Assembly (NCBI GenBank): GCA_027382625.1
Contig: JAJKFJ010021811.1
Span: forward strand, 214,893-278,892
Source: Tetmemena sp. SeJ-2015
Lineage: Eukaryota > Ciliophora > Spirotrichea > Sporadotrichida > Oxytrichidae
DNA length: 64,000 nt
Direction of reading: 5' to 3'
Below, piece by piece: positions 11,224 through 24,413 of this stretch (positions within the stretch are counted from its first letter, which is position 1; each line of letters starts with the position of its first letter). Under the pieces are notes generated by a model that was not told the DNA's origin, ran no database searches, and worked only from the letters and a program-made list of their open reading frames with translations. The position numbers and the translations under genes were made by a program.

Positions 11224-14200
11224 TCAAAATGTTAGGCTTTAGAAACTTAATTAAGTAAGCAAGCCATTCGAGTCTGCTCGTTTTAGAGTATGATATTATT
11301 TATTGTAGTGTGCCTTCTAATATTTCCCCTGAATATCTTTATTAATTTGCTCTAAAGAAAAATCAATCTTCTTAATACTGAATTCAATTTTCATTTTCAA
11401 TGTTAATTTAACTACTGGAAATAAGACAGTTTCAGAATAATAAATTGAGTAAATTTTGAATAAGATAAATGTGGGATAAATCCACTAAATGATAAATAAG
11501 AGACTCCTATGATAAAGTGGAGTTGAAAAAGATATATTTTTTAATAGAAGTGAACAGTAGTAGTAGTCGACAGTTATATTAGGAGTTTCAATATCTTTTA
11601 GACTTCGTCTTGTAATGATAATACTTAAATGCTTTATAAACATGAAAAGGAAGAGTTTATTAAACTTTTCTAGGGCCTGGTTGATTTGATCAACGTTTAC
11701 TGGCTTGTGAATGATTTCAGTGATTCCTTTTTCATAGCAGAGCATCTTACTCTGATCGCTAATGTATGCTGTCACTGCAATTAATTTCAAAATCACTCAA
11801 ACACACATATAAAGTAAATGCATTATGAATTATAGTGAGCTTGTCTTCATTTGCGTAGAAGCCGCTGGGGTGTCTTTCTTTGAACTCCCTGAGTATGAGT
11901 TCTGAGGCTTAGTATCCATCTAGGATAGGCATATTCAGATCCATCAATATGGGAAAAAGACACATTCAAATCCCTATTTATATGAGTTTGTATCTTAGCT
12001 GGCAGCATTTCTTATCTAGATTAGCTTTGAACATCTCAAAAGCTCAAAATACAGAGAACACATTAATATAGAGTTAAGCTTGCTACCCGTTTTGAGCCTA
12101 GTCCACATAAAGTCCAAAGACATCTCTTAAGATAGCCTCCAAAGGAATGAGGTTGAACTAATTGTCATCCACTATCATTATCTAGGCCTTGCAATCACAA
12201 AGAGGCAGCTTTAAATTGATGGAGGAGCTGTGCCTCTTTCCGAACTTAGACTTGGTTCTCTTCTTGGGGCTGATCTCATTTAAGAAGTCTGGATTGAATT
12301 AAGCAGAGGGAGCATGCATCAGCTCTTCCAGATCCATGTCGTTGTCCATTTGCAACTTCATCATTAGTAATTTCAGAACAATATCAAGTTAATATGCAAC
12401 AAGTTGTTGTGAGGGTTCTCTATGTGAGCCATGCTATGCTCTTAAAGCGTGATTTCATTCTCTTGAGATTTGTTCGCCTCCCCGTTTAGTAAATTTGCCT
12501 CAGAGTGTCGTAGGCTGATATCCAATAACTATTCATGTGTCATAAATGGCTTGCCGATTTCAAACTTGTCAACTCTGTAAAGGGGGTATCACCTCCTCCT
12601 TAAACTTTTAAATAAAACTTTTTACATTCATAAGTAAACGTCTGAGCCGTTTGCAGGACTTATTCTGCTCCTATTAACTTAAAAATATCGTAAGGGGAGA
12701 ATGCAAAATTTTGCAAATTCAATAACCTCACATTTAATTGATTTTGAATGCATTGAAATCTTTGCTCGAGATGAAGTTATCAGATTCACCACCAATGCCT
12801 TTTTAAATGATCTGATTCGAGGGTTTATCCTGCAAGTTTATCTTGATCTGAGGAGAACTGTATTTGTAGTAGTGAGCTAAACTTTAAAACTAAACATTTG
12901 TGAATGATCTAAGGAGTCATTCCTTGGCTTCTCTGGCTGGAGCAAACCTTGGCGTATGGGCATCAGTGAAGATATGCTTTCATCCACGTTAAAGTCACTC
13001 GTAATTTGGCTCTAGTTGTTGGAGACCTGTAGTCCGTACTTCTTTTTCTTCTCTCTGTCTTGCTTGACTGCTGTGGGGTTCAGTTAGTGAATAAAAAATC
13101 TTTTACTCGGAACTGGTGTATGAGCTCTGATCTGCCTTCGCTGCTCCTTTTTCTTCTATGCGATTTTTTGCCGAACTTGTGCCTTTTGCTATTCTTAGTA
13201 GAGGGGGGTACCTCCAAAAATTCACAAAATATTGGCCATGTTAAATTGTCCTCCAATTTAGCAATCTCAGTGGCTTTCCTTTTGCTGTTCAATCTTTGGA
13301 GATTGATGAAAGTCTACTCTTGACCGCCAATGGGCAAAAAATTAAATTTGGGAAATCTTAAGTGCTCTAGTACACTCATGCGCTTTGACCTCTACTTTGA
13401 TATCTTCATCTCTTCATCATCACCATTCACAGCTGTGTGATTAATCTTAGTTTAAATACATGACATATAAATTGCTAACTCTTATCATTAATCTTGTCTT
13501 GAGGAGGGAAAGGTCTGCTGCTTCTTTGAAGGATTCTGTTTCTTTGGGTAAAAATTATAAAAAAAAGAAGAGTTTTACTATATGTAATTACTATACCCGT
13601 TATTTACATAATGAATTTAACATATAGGACTACTTTTTTAATGACGATTATTTATTGCTGTTAAAGTTCAGATTAAGATTAACTATGGAGTTCATGGAGC
13701 TAATTTTGCCAATGGTTGGGTGGTTATGATTCCTACTGCCCATCATGTGATTGGGACTAGTGCCCATATTATCCGGGGCAAGGTTGTTACCGGGGCTCAT
13801 AGGATATCCGTAGTTACGTGAGGCTATTAAGTTGCTGAAATTAATTGAGGAAAGGTCCACGTCCCCACCTCCGAAGAACCTTTTCTAAGAAGGATTCGAG
13901 CATAAATAGAGATTAAACTATGTAGATAAAGTTTTCAGACCGTTGGATAAAGGAGGCTTCTTATTAAACTCTTGCTTGAACTGCTATTGTAAGTTGTTGA
14001 TAAATATAAGCTTAAAATAAAAATCAGCATGAAGAAAGCTTAAAATTGATGTTAATTGTGAAGGGTAGACTAGGAATGGCTTCCACTTGAGAAGAAGAAA
14101 GATTCTTGCTGGTCCTTATTGAGCTCCCAGCATCAAGATTTTTAGACTTGCTATCTTGAATGATCTGAATCTTGTACTCATTAGGTAACTTGACAGTAAC

Positions 14201-17200
14201 CTATTTTTAGAATGGTGGAGGGAAGCTCTGCTACCTACTCATCTACTTCCTATATTCAATTATAGATAAGTGAAAGGTAATAGCATATTCTCTTCTATAT
14301 TGCAAGTTGGGGTGATTCTGCAGGCAGGCTTCTTGCTGTACTTGGATTTTGAACTCCACAGTGGTGCCTTCACCTTCTTTGGAGTAGACTTGGATTCCTC
14401 CCTTCATAGCTTGAGCAAGCTCCTTGCTGAGACTCAGTCCCAATCCTATTCCAGAGGTACCTAGTACTCCAAGCTCATTAGCTTCATGCGCCAGCCCACC
14501 ATGCTTGCTAAAAGTTTAGAACAGACTCCATTAAAGTTAAAACTTTGAAATTTTATTGATTATTGAGAACTCCTTAGTTTGGGCTCACTCATTCCTATGC
14601 CTGAGTCTTGTACTCTCACCACGAGGATTCCGCAGGACGAGCAAGTGACTGAGTGATTACGACTAGAGTGCTCCGGATTTTAGCAAGATAATAAAAATAC
14701 TTATTATAATTAGTGAGTGGTCTGAATTCTAAAGTAACTTTGATTTGGCCTTGAGTGGTGAATTTAGCAGAGTTTTAGACTATATTAACTAGGATTTGCT
14801 AGTATCTCTCCCAGTCAGTTACTAAATACCTAGGCAAATTCTAGTCCTCCACTAAACCCTAACTCTAAAACTGAAGTAATCTGTAGATTAATTTTTCATT
14901 TAATAATAAAAGATTGTTTACTATTGTCTCGACCTTGCCATCGAGTTAAAAATAAATAACTATAGATAGAAGTTGGATCCGAAAAAGATCCAATATTTGC
15001 TGAGACTCATAAATAAATTTAGAGACTTTTCTTTAGGGCGGTGGGAAGAAATGTTTAGAGTGATCTGGCCATTCTTATACTGCTGAATGTCTATCTAGCT
15101 CTTTATGAGGAGATAGATTAGTCTGCTACTACAGTTAATTATTTGGAAGTTAAGGAAAATATTTTTTTGCATTTATTCTATTAAGAGAAGTACTTTATCC
15201 ATTCAGCAGCTAATTCTTTTGAAATATTTGGCCCATAATATTATTGCTCCCATTATAATTAAAAATATATTTTAGAATCTTAGCTCCACCAATCCAGATA
15301 GATTTATTATGGAATTAAAAGTAATGAATGATGTTTTTAGAATTAAGTGGGTTCATCAGTTCATGGGACAGGGTAGCTGTGAGTAGTTCCTGGTACTTAA
15401 CTTCGTTCTTCTGCTGCTCAGCCCTCAGCAGCTGCGAAATGTTTCTTATTAGGATTAACAAGCACTCTTTGTCGTTGAATACCAAATTTATCCAAAAAAA
15501 TAGCAAAAATAAATGCACATACACTTAATAAATTAATTTAAATTCCTAATGTCAAATTCTAGCACTTCAGAATCTGACTAGCAAAAAAATGTAAATATTA
15601 GATGGATAGCAGTCATCTTGGTTTTTGGTTGGAGAGTCCACAAGAAAAGAAAATATATTCTAATAAGAAAATATTGCTTGGGCTTGTTGTCTTGCAAATA
15701 ATCCTCTATATTGCAAAAGTTAACAAAAAAACTTATACAATATGTTTAGTGGATTAAATAAATATTTTTTGGAATAATATCCTCGAAAGACTTAGAGGCC
15801 AAGATCATGCTCTATGTTAGAGGCATACCCAAAGTGTAAGGAATGAAGAGTTCGTGGCTTAAGAATTCTTGCCGCTGTTCTGAGACTTCTTCAAACAACA
15901 GGAATTTCTATAGCTCTAAAATAAATAACCATCATAAATGGAAATGATGAATTATATTTGATCTTCATTCATAAACTAGATCTCAAAATCAGATGTGGTG
16001 ATCAGCACTCCCTAAGGAAAGTTGCCCAGCACTGATTCATAAGAAGACTTAACAATTTAAAATTTAAATATGAGTATATTTACTCTTATCTGACTTTAGG
16101 GTTTGCGACATGTAGTTGTACATGAACTGTCGTTTTCGAGACTATACCACCTCCAGCAGCCCCATTATGAACAGACAAATTGCAATTCCTATATTAGAAT
16201 AATGATATTCAGTCATTCTTTATTTAATTGCAAGTAGAGAAATGAAGATGGGGTTGTAGATCCCATAGGCCCCGCGAAAGTGGAATGTTAGAAGCCATTC
16301 CCGTCGATATAAACATTTCGCTGGATCATAATTTGCATAAGGAACGAATTTGCGAGAAATTAAATATTAAATATAATGATCACAAGCAAATTAAATGCAG
16401 CTGAGCTAAAAAGGCACTCCTCGCAAATCTTAAACAGCCCCACAAACACTATCTAAACTTAATTTACTATTGCCACTTGAAGAGCTGACATGTATAAACC
16501 TTTTAGCTTAAGCCAATTTATATCATTGAGAAAATTAATCTTTAAGCATATCTCAGTTTTGAAGGAGGGCTTCACTCCGATAGCAAACGGGCAAATGAAA
16601 ATCAGTAGGAGATAAATAAATGAAAGAAATATATAAAATAGAAAGATAGCAGTATTTGGAAATGCCATATTTGTACTTGGAAATGACGACAGCTGTTGCG
16701 TAAATTATAATCATCACAGACCAAACTATAAGATTTATTTTCTCGTTATCCATCCCCATCTCATTTAAAGCTATATAGAAAAAGATCGACAATTTAATGT
16801 GCTGATAATATCTCAACTAGATCGTGTTTCTATAGTAGTACTGAAATATATTTTTGTCGAAGTAAGCGATGAGTCTTGTCACCAGGGCAGCCAGCATTAA
16901 GAAGAGAATGAAAAGATTGCAGTTGAATCACTCATTCTGCCTCTCTCTATTGTACTTCCGCAGAATGTTGGTTTCTTTTATAGGATCTCTGAACTTATGC
17001 ATCAATACAAAATGAATCCCTCAAATCCAAATGCCTTTAATATGACTTATTGATGAAGGCTCTAATATATTTCAGAGCACAAGGTGTTTTATCCTTCTCA
17101 GGCGGTGGTTGCTGAACCTCTGTCCTCCTTCTAAGAGTCATAGAGCCCTCGAAATCAGAGCCTATTTGGTAGAGGGAGGATCTGTTGGTTGACATTCTTC

Positions 17201-17210
17201 TCTTCATCAT
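11224..17210 (-). CDS. Membrane-bound hybrid histidine kinase with C-terminal receiver
   Basis: Two-component phosphorelay kinase. The N-terminal quarter (about 17210-16050) carries a basic cytosolic head and several hydrophobic helices, for example NLIVWSVMIIIYATAVVIS. The catalytic core follows: H-box ATLSHELMNPLN (about 15345-15385, the phospho-accepting His), N-box VNIVQNSAKFT (about 14764-14795), G1 box VQDSGIGMSE (about 14590-14615), and G2 box GLGLSLSKELAQAMKGG (about 14395-14450). A long low-complexity linker (about 14200-12200) is rich in N, G, S and K. The receiver then starts with MIVDDNQFNLIPLEAIL (about 12135-12180), has the phospho-acceptor Asp in MDLNMPILDGYQ (about 11905-11950) and the conserved Lys in IIHKPVN (about 11690-11720). 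A C-terminal extension runs to TGA 11224-11226. Start ATG 17208-17210 begins MMKRRMSTN. Short introns are scattered through it. Ciliates carry many such kinases; the ligand cannot be told. Confidence 0.9.
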
Positions 17211-17831
17211 TAGTTATTGTTGTTGTTAGTTTCTATTTGTTAGCTACTACCTCTTCTTCTACTGCTGAAAATAATTACTACTATGCTGTTTTTACTTTAA
17301 TATTTCTAAAATTATTATCTCTCTTTTTAAAGACTTCATTTAATGTCAAATCGAATTTATCTTTTAAAGAAAAGAGATTCATCTTATTTAAATATTTTAA
17401 TAAGTAAGTGGAAGAAGAGGAAATTCTTTTAAATAAAATAGCCAATTACAAAATCCGACTCAAGATGTTATTAAGATTTTATAATTAAGTAATTTGAGAA
17501 AGCGCAAAAAATCAATTAGAATTTAAAGTAAATTATTAGGAATTAATTATTCCTAACGGTCATATTTAATACTTAATGATTTAAATAATTCACAGGCGTA
17601 TCTCTTAATAAGTTAAAATTTTGCCAGTAACCGATGATAATTTAGATGTGCCAAAATTAAATTTAATTAAATTACCGAAAAGTATTTTCATTATTTCTAA
17701 ATAAGAATTTTATTTAAAGATGTGAGAAATCAAATTAACTACTCAAGGAGATGATGATAGTGATGGGAGTGTTAAATACCAATATATACTATTACAAAAT
17801 TAAATAATCTGAGGTTAATAAAACACGCATA
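17211..17831. promoter_or_regulatory. Divergent intergenic region between the kinase and the sugar porter
   Basis: About 620 AT-rich bases between two start codons that face away from each other (17210 minus and 17832 plus), so it probably holds both promoters. A near-perfect palindrome, TAGGAATTAATTATTCCTA, lies at about 17537-17555. No gene is seen; the open stretch at 17189-17407 on the plus strand is low-complexity and lacks homology-like features. Confidence 0.4.
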
Positions 17832-19782
17832 ATGGCCAAGTAAGTATCAATTTAGCAATACCACTTACCTAATCAAGCTATCATAAAGTAAACCCATTTC
17901 ATAGATAGACTGAAGAAGCAATAAGCTATCCTGCAATAATTCTGATGACCTTTTCGGTTGCCCTTGGAGGCTATTTCGTTGGGTATGCATGTGGAATGTC
18001 GGGAGGGGTTCTCATTTTCCTAGAATCTGCCTACCCTGATGTCACATTAGCGCAGAAAAGCGTAATTTATCAGCCATAAGTGTTTACAAAATTATGTAGT
18101 CGTTCACTAGCAACCCAGTGTTTGGAGGAACACTTGGCGCTGTAATAGCTGGCAGTATTTCAGAGAAAATAGGAAGGAAGATGACTACTCTTCTAGCGCT
18201 GCTGATAATGCTCGTTAGCACTGTCGTCATCACTATCTCAGATAAAATATTTAAGATAGCCTTGACTTTATTTGCTTAATGAGACTGCCCTAAGGTCTTG
18301 GAATGGGCATCAACATGATGATTGGATAAGACTGCAATTTATATTTAAATGTGGTGGATAAGTTTATCTGTCAGAGAGCATTCCAAAGAAGATGAAGGGA
18401 GTGTCTATACAGACTTACATTCTCTTTATCTTTGCAGGCTTCATCACAGCGCACTCAGTAAACCTAGCTATAGCTTACTAGTTGAAGACTATCTTCGGAA
18501 TAGGCATCATCATACCTGCAGTCTCCATGATTCTAATTATACTCACCTAGAAAGAATCACCCACATTTGTAGCATAGCGCTACTAGCCAGAACAGGTTTA
18601 TTCCATCCTTCAGAAATTCTACAAGAAGTCTTCTCCTTAATTCAAATTTGCTTTCTCAATTAATTTTGCTTTGATTTTTGCAGTAGATGAGCACTATCAA
18701 GATATCATGAATCAAATCAAGCCAGCAAACAAGGGAAGTTAGGAGTAAGAAAAGTCTCAAGGGTAGCTTTTGAAAGAGCTGTTCACTAAGTACAGATGGA
18801 ACATGACACTTGTTTTCATACTCATCTGCTTTAAAACATGACAGGCTTTAATATCATCCAAAATATGGGTCCATCTATTTTGAAGGACGCTGGCATGAAT
18901 AAAATTTAATCTAATATTGTTCTTATCAAAATGAGTGGTGACTCTTATGTAGGTTAAAAATTATTAGGTTTGTTGCTTAGCATGATATTCCTTTGCTGTG
19001 TGATTACCTTCTCAAGCATATTTGGAATAAGGTTCAGCACAAAGTATGGAAGAAGACAAATGATGATGTACACCTGCATCCCTATGGGCATCGCTCTACT
19101 TCTCCTAAACTTTGCTCTCTATCTCAACATGTCTTCAAACGGAGAGTCCAAAGGTATGACTTCAATTCTATTCTCATTTTTGTTTAGCTGCTGGTTGGCT
19201 TTGCGTCATCGCTTTAAGTTTGTATCTCCTATCTTTTGTCTGGGTTTTAACACCAACCCTTGGCTTGTGCAGACTGAAATTTTCCCAGTAAAATCATCGC
19301 TTTCCACTAATTCATCTTCTATAGATTGAACTGATTGGACTTTCAAATTCTTTCGCAACTACTTCAAATTGGCTTTTCAACGCTCTAACTTTGTACCTTT
19401 TCCTGCAGATATCTAAGACAGAAACTGGCAAAGTAATTGCTTACGTCACACTTGCTGTGTCTTGCTTCCTCACTCATAAAGTAATAGTGACTATGAAATT
19501 TAATCAGTCTGGATTAATTTTCAGCATTGTTTATCTTCACTTGGAGATACGTGCCAGAAACTAAAGACAAGCCCCAGACTTTAAATGCCTAGCTGGTTCT
19601 TAGATACACAGCGCTATGGAATTAAAAAGGCTTATGAAATGGCTGAGAAGACTCAAGCTTCTTCTTTGCAGACCATAGGATAGCAATCTCTGGGCCCTGA
19701 TGATGAAATGAAACTAGGTCTGTTAGATAATAACAGACGCTTGAATGAAGAGGGGTAAATACAAATGACTACAAGGCAGTGA
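17832..19782 (+). CDS. MFS sugar porter (sugar transporter family)
   Basis: Twelve-helix major facilitator of the sugar-porter type, likely a plasma-membrane or vesicle hexose transporter. ATG 17832 is followed by a short first exon and introns. The body contains MTFSVALGGYFVGYACGMSG (helix 1), the family signature AGSISEKIGRK (loop 2-3, about 18150-18180), RLPQGLGMGINMMIG, YLSESIPKKMKG (the loop 6 P-E-S/P-K-x-R-G type signature, about 18365-18400), a central cytosolic loop with helices, IFGIRFSTKYGRRQ (loop 8-9 repeat of the GR motif), GFNTNPWLVQTEIFP, and FTWRYVPETKDKPQ (PETKG-like end). A polar C-tail ends at TGA 19780-19782. At least four introns are needed. Order and spacing match the family; substrate cannot be told. 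Confidence 0.9.
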
Positions 19783-19916
19783 GTATAAAATGTTGGAATC
19801 GAGATTTTTAATTAATTTCAGAGTAAAGATGATAAATTTTCTAAGTGCAAAGTAATGTTGAATGGTAATTATGTAATTAAATTATCAGATCTAAAGGAAT
19901 AATTTTTAAAGTTAAA

Positions 19917-22900
19917 ATGAACAACAACCTTAACGAATCGTTCAATAGCGAACTAGCTATGATTTAGCTGGAGCCTATTATCTACTTATAAATTTTATAA
20001 GCTCTAAAAACTGCAGTAAAGATATCAAGTACAAGCGGAGGGGATGAGCAACCCCTCATAGACATTAATACAAGGATTTCACTAGTCAAATTTAAACATT
20101 CAATCCCCTAGCTTAGCGTAAAGGAAAAACTAAGAGTACCCATAGGATTCAGGCAACTCACTTAGGACTGAGAGCTTTCTCTTGCCTCTTAACTCCTTAA
20201 GCCCCACCAATTTATTATAAGCAATATATATTTACAGTAATTTACCTTTTGAGAACCCCTTATTGATTGCAGGCTACGGGTAATGACTTGACCAGAATTG
20301 AAATTTGATATTGGTACAGGATAACAACGCAGCTGATGTTCGCAGTGGCATGTTGAGTAATTGGAGTTGCAGCCAAACCAGTCAGCAAAGCTCTCAGCCG
20401 GGTATAAGTCAAACACCTCTTAGAGTGCTTTAATTTTTAAAAGAGACAACAAATCTAGTTCGAGTTCAACTATTGAAAGGATTTAAAACTAGCCAGAGTA
20501 AAGTGAAGACATGCTCAAAAGTTTAAGCTACTTTTAGCAATTTTCCAACCACTCTAATTAATTCTAACTCCCTTATTTTATGACACTAGCCAACCTATCA
20601 CAATAATAGATTTATTTTGAACTATAGTGTTGATATTATAACTATCAGAACACAGTTAATCAAGATCGAGGATAGCAGTAGCAACAGCTGAGTATGGGAA
20701 TCCTGTCCCCTACTTTCAATACTATAAGCCAACAGCAGCAGCATCATTAAGTCGTTGATCTAATGTAATTTTACATTGAATAAGCGAGAAGCAACTAAGA
20801 TGCTGAGGAGCTAAAAAATAATGAAAGATAAGAAGACATGAATTCAAGTGTGAATCATTAAGAGAGGTAGTCACTCAATCCTAACCTCCAATCTACTTCC
20901 GTTTTCTTACTCCCTAGAATAAGTCAAGAGGTCTAGGACCCAGGTAGACTAACCCTGGACTAACTAGCTAACCAAAGTAATTTGCAATTTCTTCAATCAA
21001 AAAGCTTTCCTTCTCAATCTCAACAACCTATCAAAGCGCATCTTGCCTAGAAGTTTAATACACCACAATAATAGTGGAATGGATTATAGTATAATAATCC
21101 ACAAAATCAAGACCAAATTTTAAGAATAGAAAATCGGCAACAGCAGAGAATGAGTCCCTTGCAAGCAAAGAGAAGCAGTTTGCACTCTTCTTAAAATAGT
21201 TTAGTCCAGCTCCAACTTAACGAGCACTCTGGAATATTTTAATCATAGGTTCCAATGAGATTGGATCCCTAAAACGCTGGAAGCTTGGGCCAGACTATAT
21301 AGAGCTATTAGAGCAGCTCCCCAGTCAGAATGAGTTTCTAGGCGTCTGCTTCTTCACACCACTTAATTCTCAGAAACAGAGTGCGGCTTATTCATTTTTA
21401 ATTTTAATGGCTGCAATACAAGCTCTAAAGGCCATGTAAGACAGAATTTGTGATTAAATATTTACTCTTTTTGAGAATAAAGATGTTAGAGGACGAGAAT
21501 AAGAACTTAAGGGACAAAGTATTGCAGATGAGTGCCTTAAGTTAACAACAACACAATTTGAACTTGAGTAATAGCCAATCATTGGAACTAGAAAAGTAAG
21601 TGAGACTGCTTATAGAATAGCTCAAATTAGCTGAAAGCGAAAAGCTCAGACACCTTGAATATAACTCTAAGGAAATAAGAAATATACACTCTATGATTTT
21701 TTGCAATGGAAAAGCTAGAATTGAATAACCAACTTTAAGCAAAGGAACAGCAGCTATTGAAATAGAATCACCTTTTAACTAAACTTAAAGCAGAAAATCA
21801 ATCGTTGAATGAGGAGATTAAAGATCAGGATGACCTAAGATAATTCAAACCATTATCATCATAAACTAATTAAGAGAAGGAGAATCATGAATAGAAGCAA
21901 ACTTTGCCAATTAAATGAATTAGAGATCATATCAAAGCAAGTGATTGTATTTTAATTGCTGATATATAAGTTATGAGAAGTTAAAGAAAGAAGTAGTCTA
22001 CTCATGAAGAGATTAAAGGGCTTTGAACTAGAGCAAACCAAAGAGCGGTAAATCTGGAGAAGCAGGTAGCAACTTTACCTCTGATAATCTGAAACTGAAA
22101 GAGAAAAGCAAGGTGCTACAAGAAGACCTCACTCTATTCTAAAAGCTATATGGAACTCAATGAGGCAGAAGGCTTTTGAGTAGAAATAAAGGAGCAGCTT
22201 GAGTAATAGGAAATGCAGCAGAAAGAACTATTTTCAAATAGAGAGCTTTCTCTAAGAGAAAAGTTGTCAAAACAAGAAGAGTCCAAGAGAAGTTGAAGGC
22301 CAATAAGAAACAGTTTTTGATACTCTTTTAAAATAGTTTTGGGGCAGCTCCAACCCCCTTAAAAGGACCACCCCCTAATATTTACAACTAAGGGTTCCCA
22401 AAAGAGATTGGGTTTAAAAAGCTTTGGAAAACTTTTTTGGGCCAGCTCTAAAAAATAGAGCTTTTTAGAGCAAAATTCACCAGTAAGAATGAGTTTCCAG
22501 GCTTCTGCTTCTTCACCTCTAAATTCTCAGAAACAGAGTGCGGCTTTTTCATTTTTAATTTTAATGGCTGCAATACAAGCTCTTAAAGCTATGCAAGACA
22601 GAATATTGATTCAATCTTTTCTATTATTGAGAATAAAGATGTTAGAGGACGAGAATAAGAACTTAAGGGACAAAGTGTTGCAGATGAGTGCCTTAAGTCA
22701 ATAACAACACAATCTGAACTTGAGTAATAGCCAATCATTGGAACTAGAAAAGCAAGTGAGACTGCTTTCTGAGTAGCTTAAATTAGCTGAAAGTGAAAAG
22801 CTCAGACACCTTGAATATAACTCAAAGGAAATAAGTTTAATTACAATCTCTTAAATGTTTTGCTTTGGAAAAGCTAGAATTGAATAACCAACTTCAAGCA

Positions 22901-24341
22901 AAGGAACAGCAGCTATTGAAATAGAATCACCTTTTAACTAAACTTAAAGCAGAAAATCAATCGTTGAATGAGGAGATTAAAGCGACTAGGATGAATCTCA
23001 AAGAAATAAAAACCATTATCACTCAACTCAAGGCTAATCAAGAAAAGGAGCTCCAATCAATAACTAAGCGAATGCAGAATCAACTAGACCAAGTCAAAGA
23101 TGAAAGAGATCATATCAAAGCAAGTGGTTCATTTTTCTTCTTGCGTATGATTATTAAAGTTACGAGAAGTTAAAGAAAGACAGTAGCCTACTCATGAAGA
23201 GATTAAAGGGCTTTGAACTAGAGCAAACCAAAGAGCGGTAAATGCTGGAGAAGCAGGTGGCAACTTTAACCTCTGATAATCTGAAACTGAAAGAGAAAAG
23301 CAAGGTGCTACAAGAAGACCTCACTTATTTCTAAAAGCTATATGGAACTCAGATGAGGCAGAAGGCTTTTGAGTAAAAACAAAGGAGCAGCTTGAGTAAT
23401 AGGAAATGCAGCAGAAAGAACTATTTTCAGATAGAGAGCTTTCTCTAAGAGAAAAGCCTTTCGAAAACAAGAAAGAGATCCAAGGAGAAGTTGAAGGCCA
23501 ATAAGAGTTCTGCTACTTTAAGATAGCGATCGTTTGATACATAGAAAGTAGGAGCAGAACTGCCGAGATCGCTCTCAGTGCAAAGGATACCACCCTCTAA
23601 TAGAGTTTATAACAACTAAGTCATCAATAGAAATGATAACACTGTTGAGCAAAGCAAAATTTTAGCTGATTCGACCCGCTCTAATAACATTGACTCTATA
23701 TAACAAATAAGGAATCAAAGATAGTCAAGCATCAGCTAAAACTTAAGCAATATACTAGCAGAAGGTAGAACTGATCAGAGCTTTGCAGATTATCATAATT
23801 TATAAGACAACTCATTCTATAATCAATACTCACCTTTAGACAACATTTATTATATTTAACGATCCAAATACAATTAATCCGTGCAAGCTCTTCACACTCA
23901 CTCAATTCCTTTTGACAATTCAATAAGCATGGGCACCGAAACTATAACTTTTTCTTAAGAAAAGGCTAGTCCAATTCAATCTACAAACTAAAGTCGCATT
24001 CTTTAAAGCCAATAGTTCTCTCAGTCACCCATAAAGTTCTTATAATTTTTTCTTGGAAGATAATCATGGGTAGAAGTTAAAATTTGGCATTTATTTGTAT
24101 ATCGAAGTTAGGAATAAGAGAGGAAATATTCCAACTAGAAAGACAAATTAGTGATCTAAGAGTATAGTATTAGAGCGCTCTTTAAGCTTTTGACTCAACC
24201 CAAAGCAGTAAAAGTTAATAAGAGCACTAATAAATGAATGATTTATTTTAGCTAGCTTAGTCTCGATTATAGATGAGCAAGCTTCTACTAAATTTGCAAT
24301 AGAAGGAATATGAACTCAATAGAATGAAATAGCAATTATGA
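19917..24341 (+). CDS. Q/S-rich coiled-coil protein with an internal decayed tandem duplication
   Basis: ATG 19917-19919 and TGA 24339-24341. The N-terminal part (19917-21345) is low-complexity, rich in Q, S and N, and heavily dependent on TAA/TAG as Q. The middle is a long coiled coil (MLEDENKNLRDKVLQMSAL; LELEKQVRLLSEQLKLAESE; KAENQSLNEEIKATRMNLKE; LMKRLKGFELEQTKERQML). The end is S/Q/N-rich with a final helix (MSKLLLNLQQKEYELNRMK) after a 44-nt intron at about 24210-24253. Between 21172 and 23506 the locus is duplicated with a period near 1.15 kb. The first copy is intact only at its start and in patches, the second only after its start, so neither is a full reading frame alone. Likely a cytoskeletal or scaffold protein; no domain is recognised. 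Confidence 0.7.
21172..22307 (+). repeat. Tandem duplication, copy 1 (decayed in its middle and 3' part)
   Basis: Matches copy 2 (22308-23506) over its whole length with indels. The first about 170 bp read cleanly as Q-rich coding in continuity with the upstream exon. Beyond about 21345 the copy shows deletions and frame breaks relative to copy 2, worst at about 21820-21990. A short patch near 22258-22295 (LREKLSKQEESKR) reads better than its counterpart in copy 2. Confidence 0.8.
22308..23506 (+). repeat. Tandem duplication, copy 2 (decayed at its 5' end)
   Basis: Its first about 180 bp (22308-22488) correspond to the Q-rich coding start of copy 1 but are scrambled by substitutions and long G, C, A and T runs. 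From ATG-like 22489 onward it gives the intact coiled-coil frame. The good half of each copy is the bad half of the other, as expected for alternating decay after duplication. Confidence 0.8.
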
Positions 24342-24413
24342 TCATTTTATAATCTCTCTGACAAATTCATTCACAGATTAAGATTCTATGTTAAAGATAA
24401 TGGTAAAATTAAT

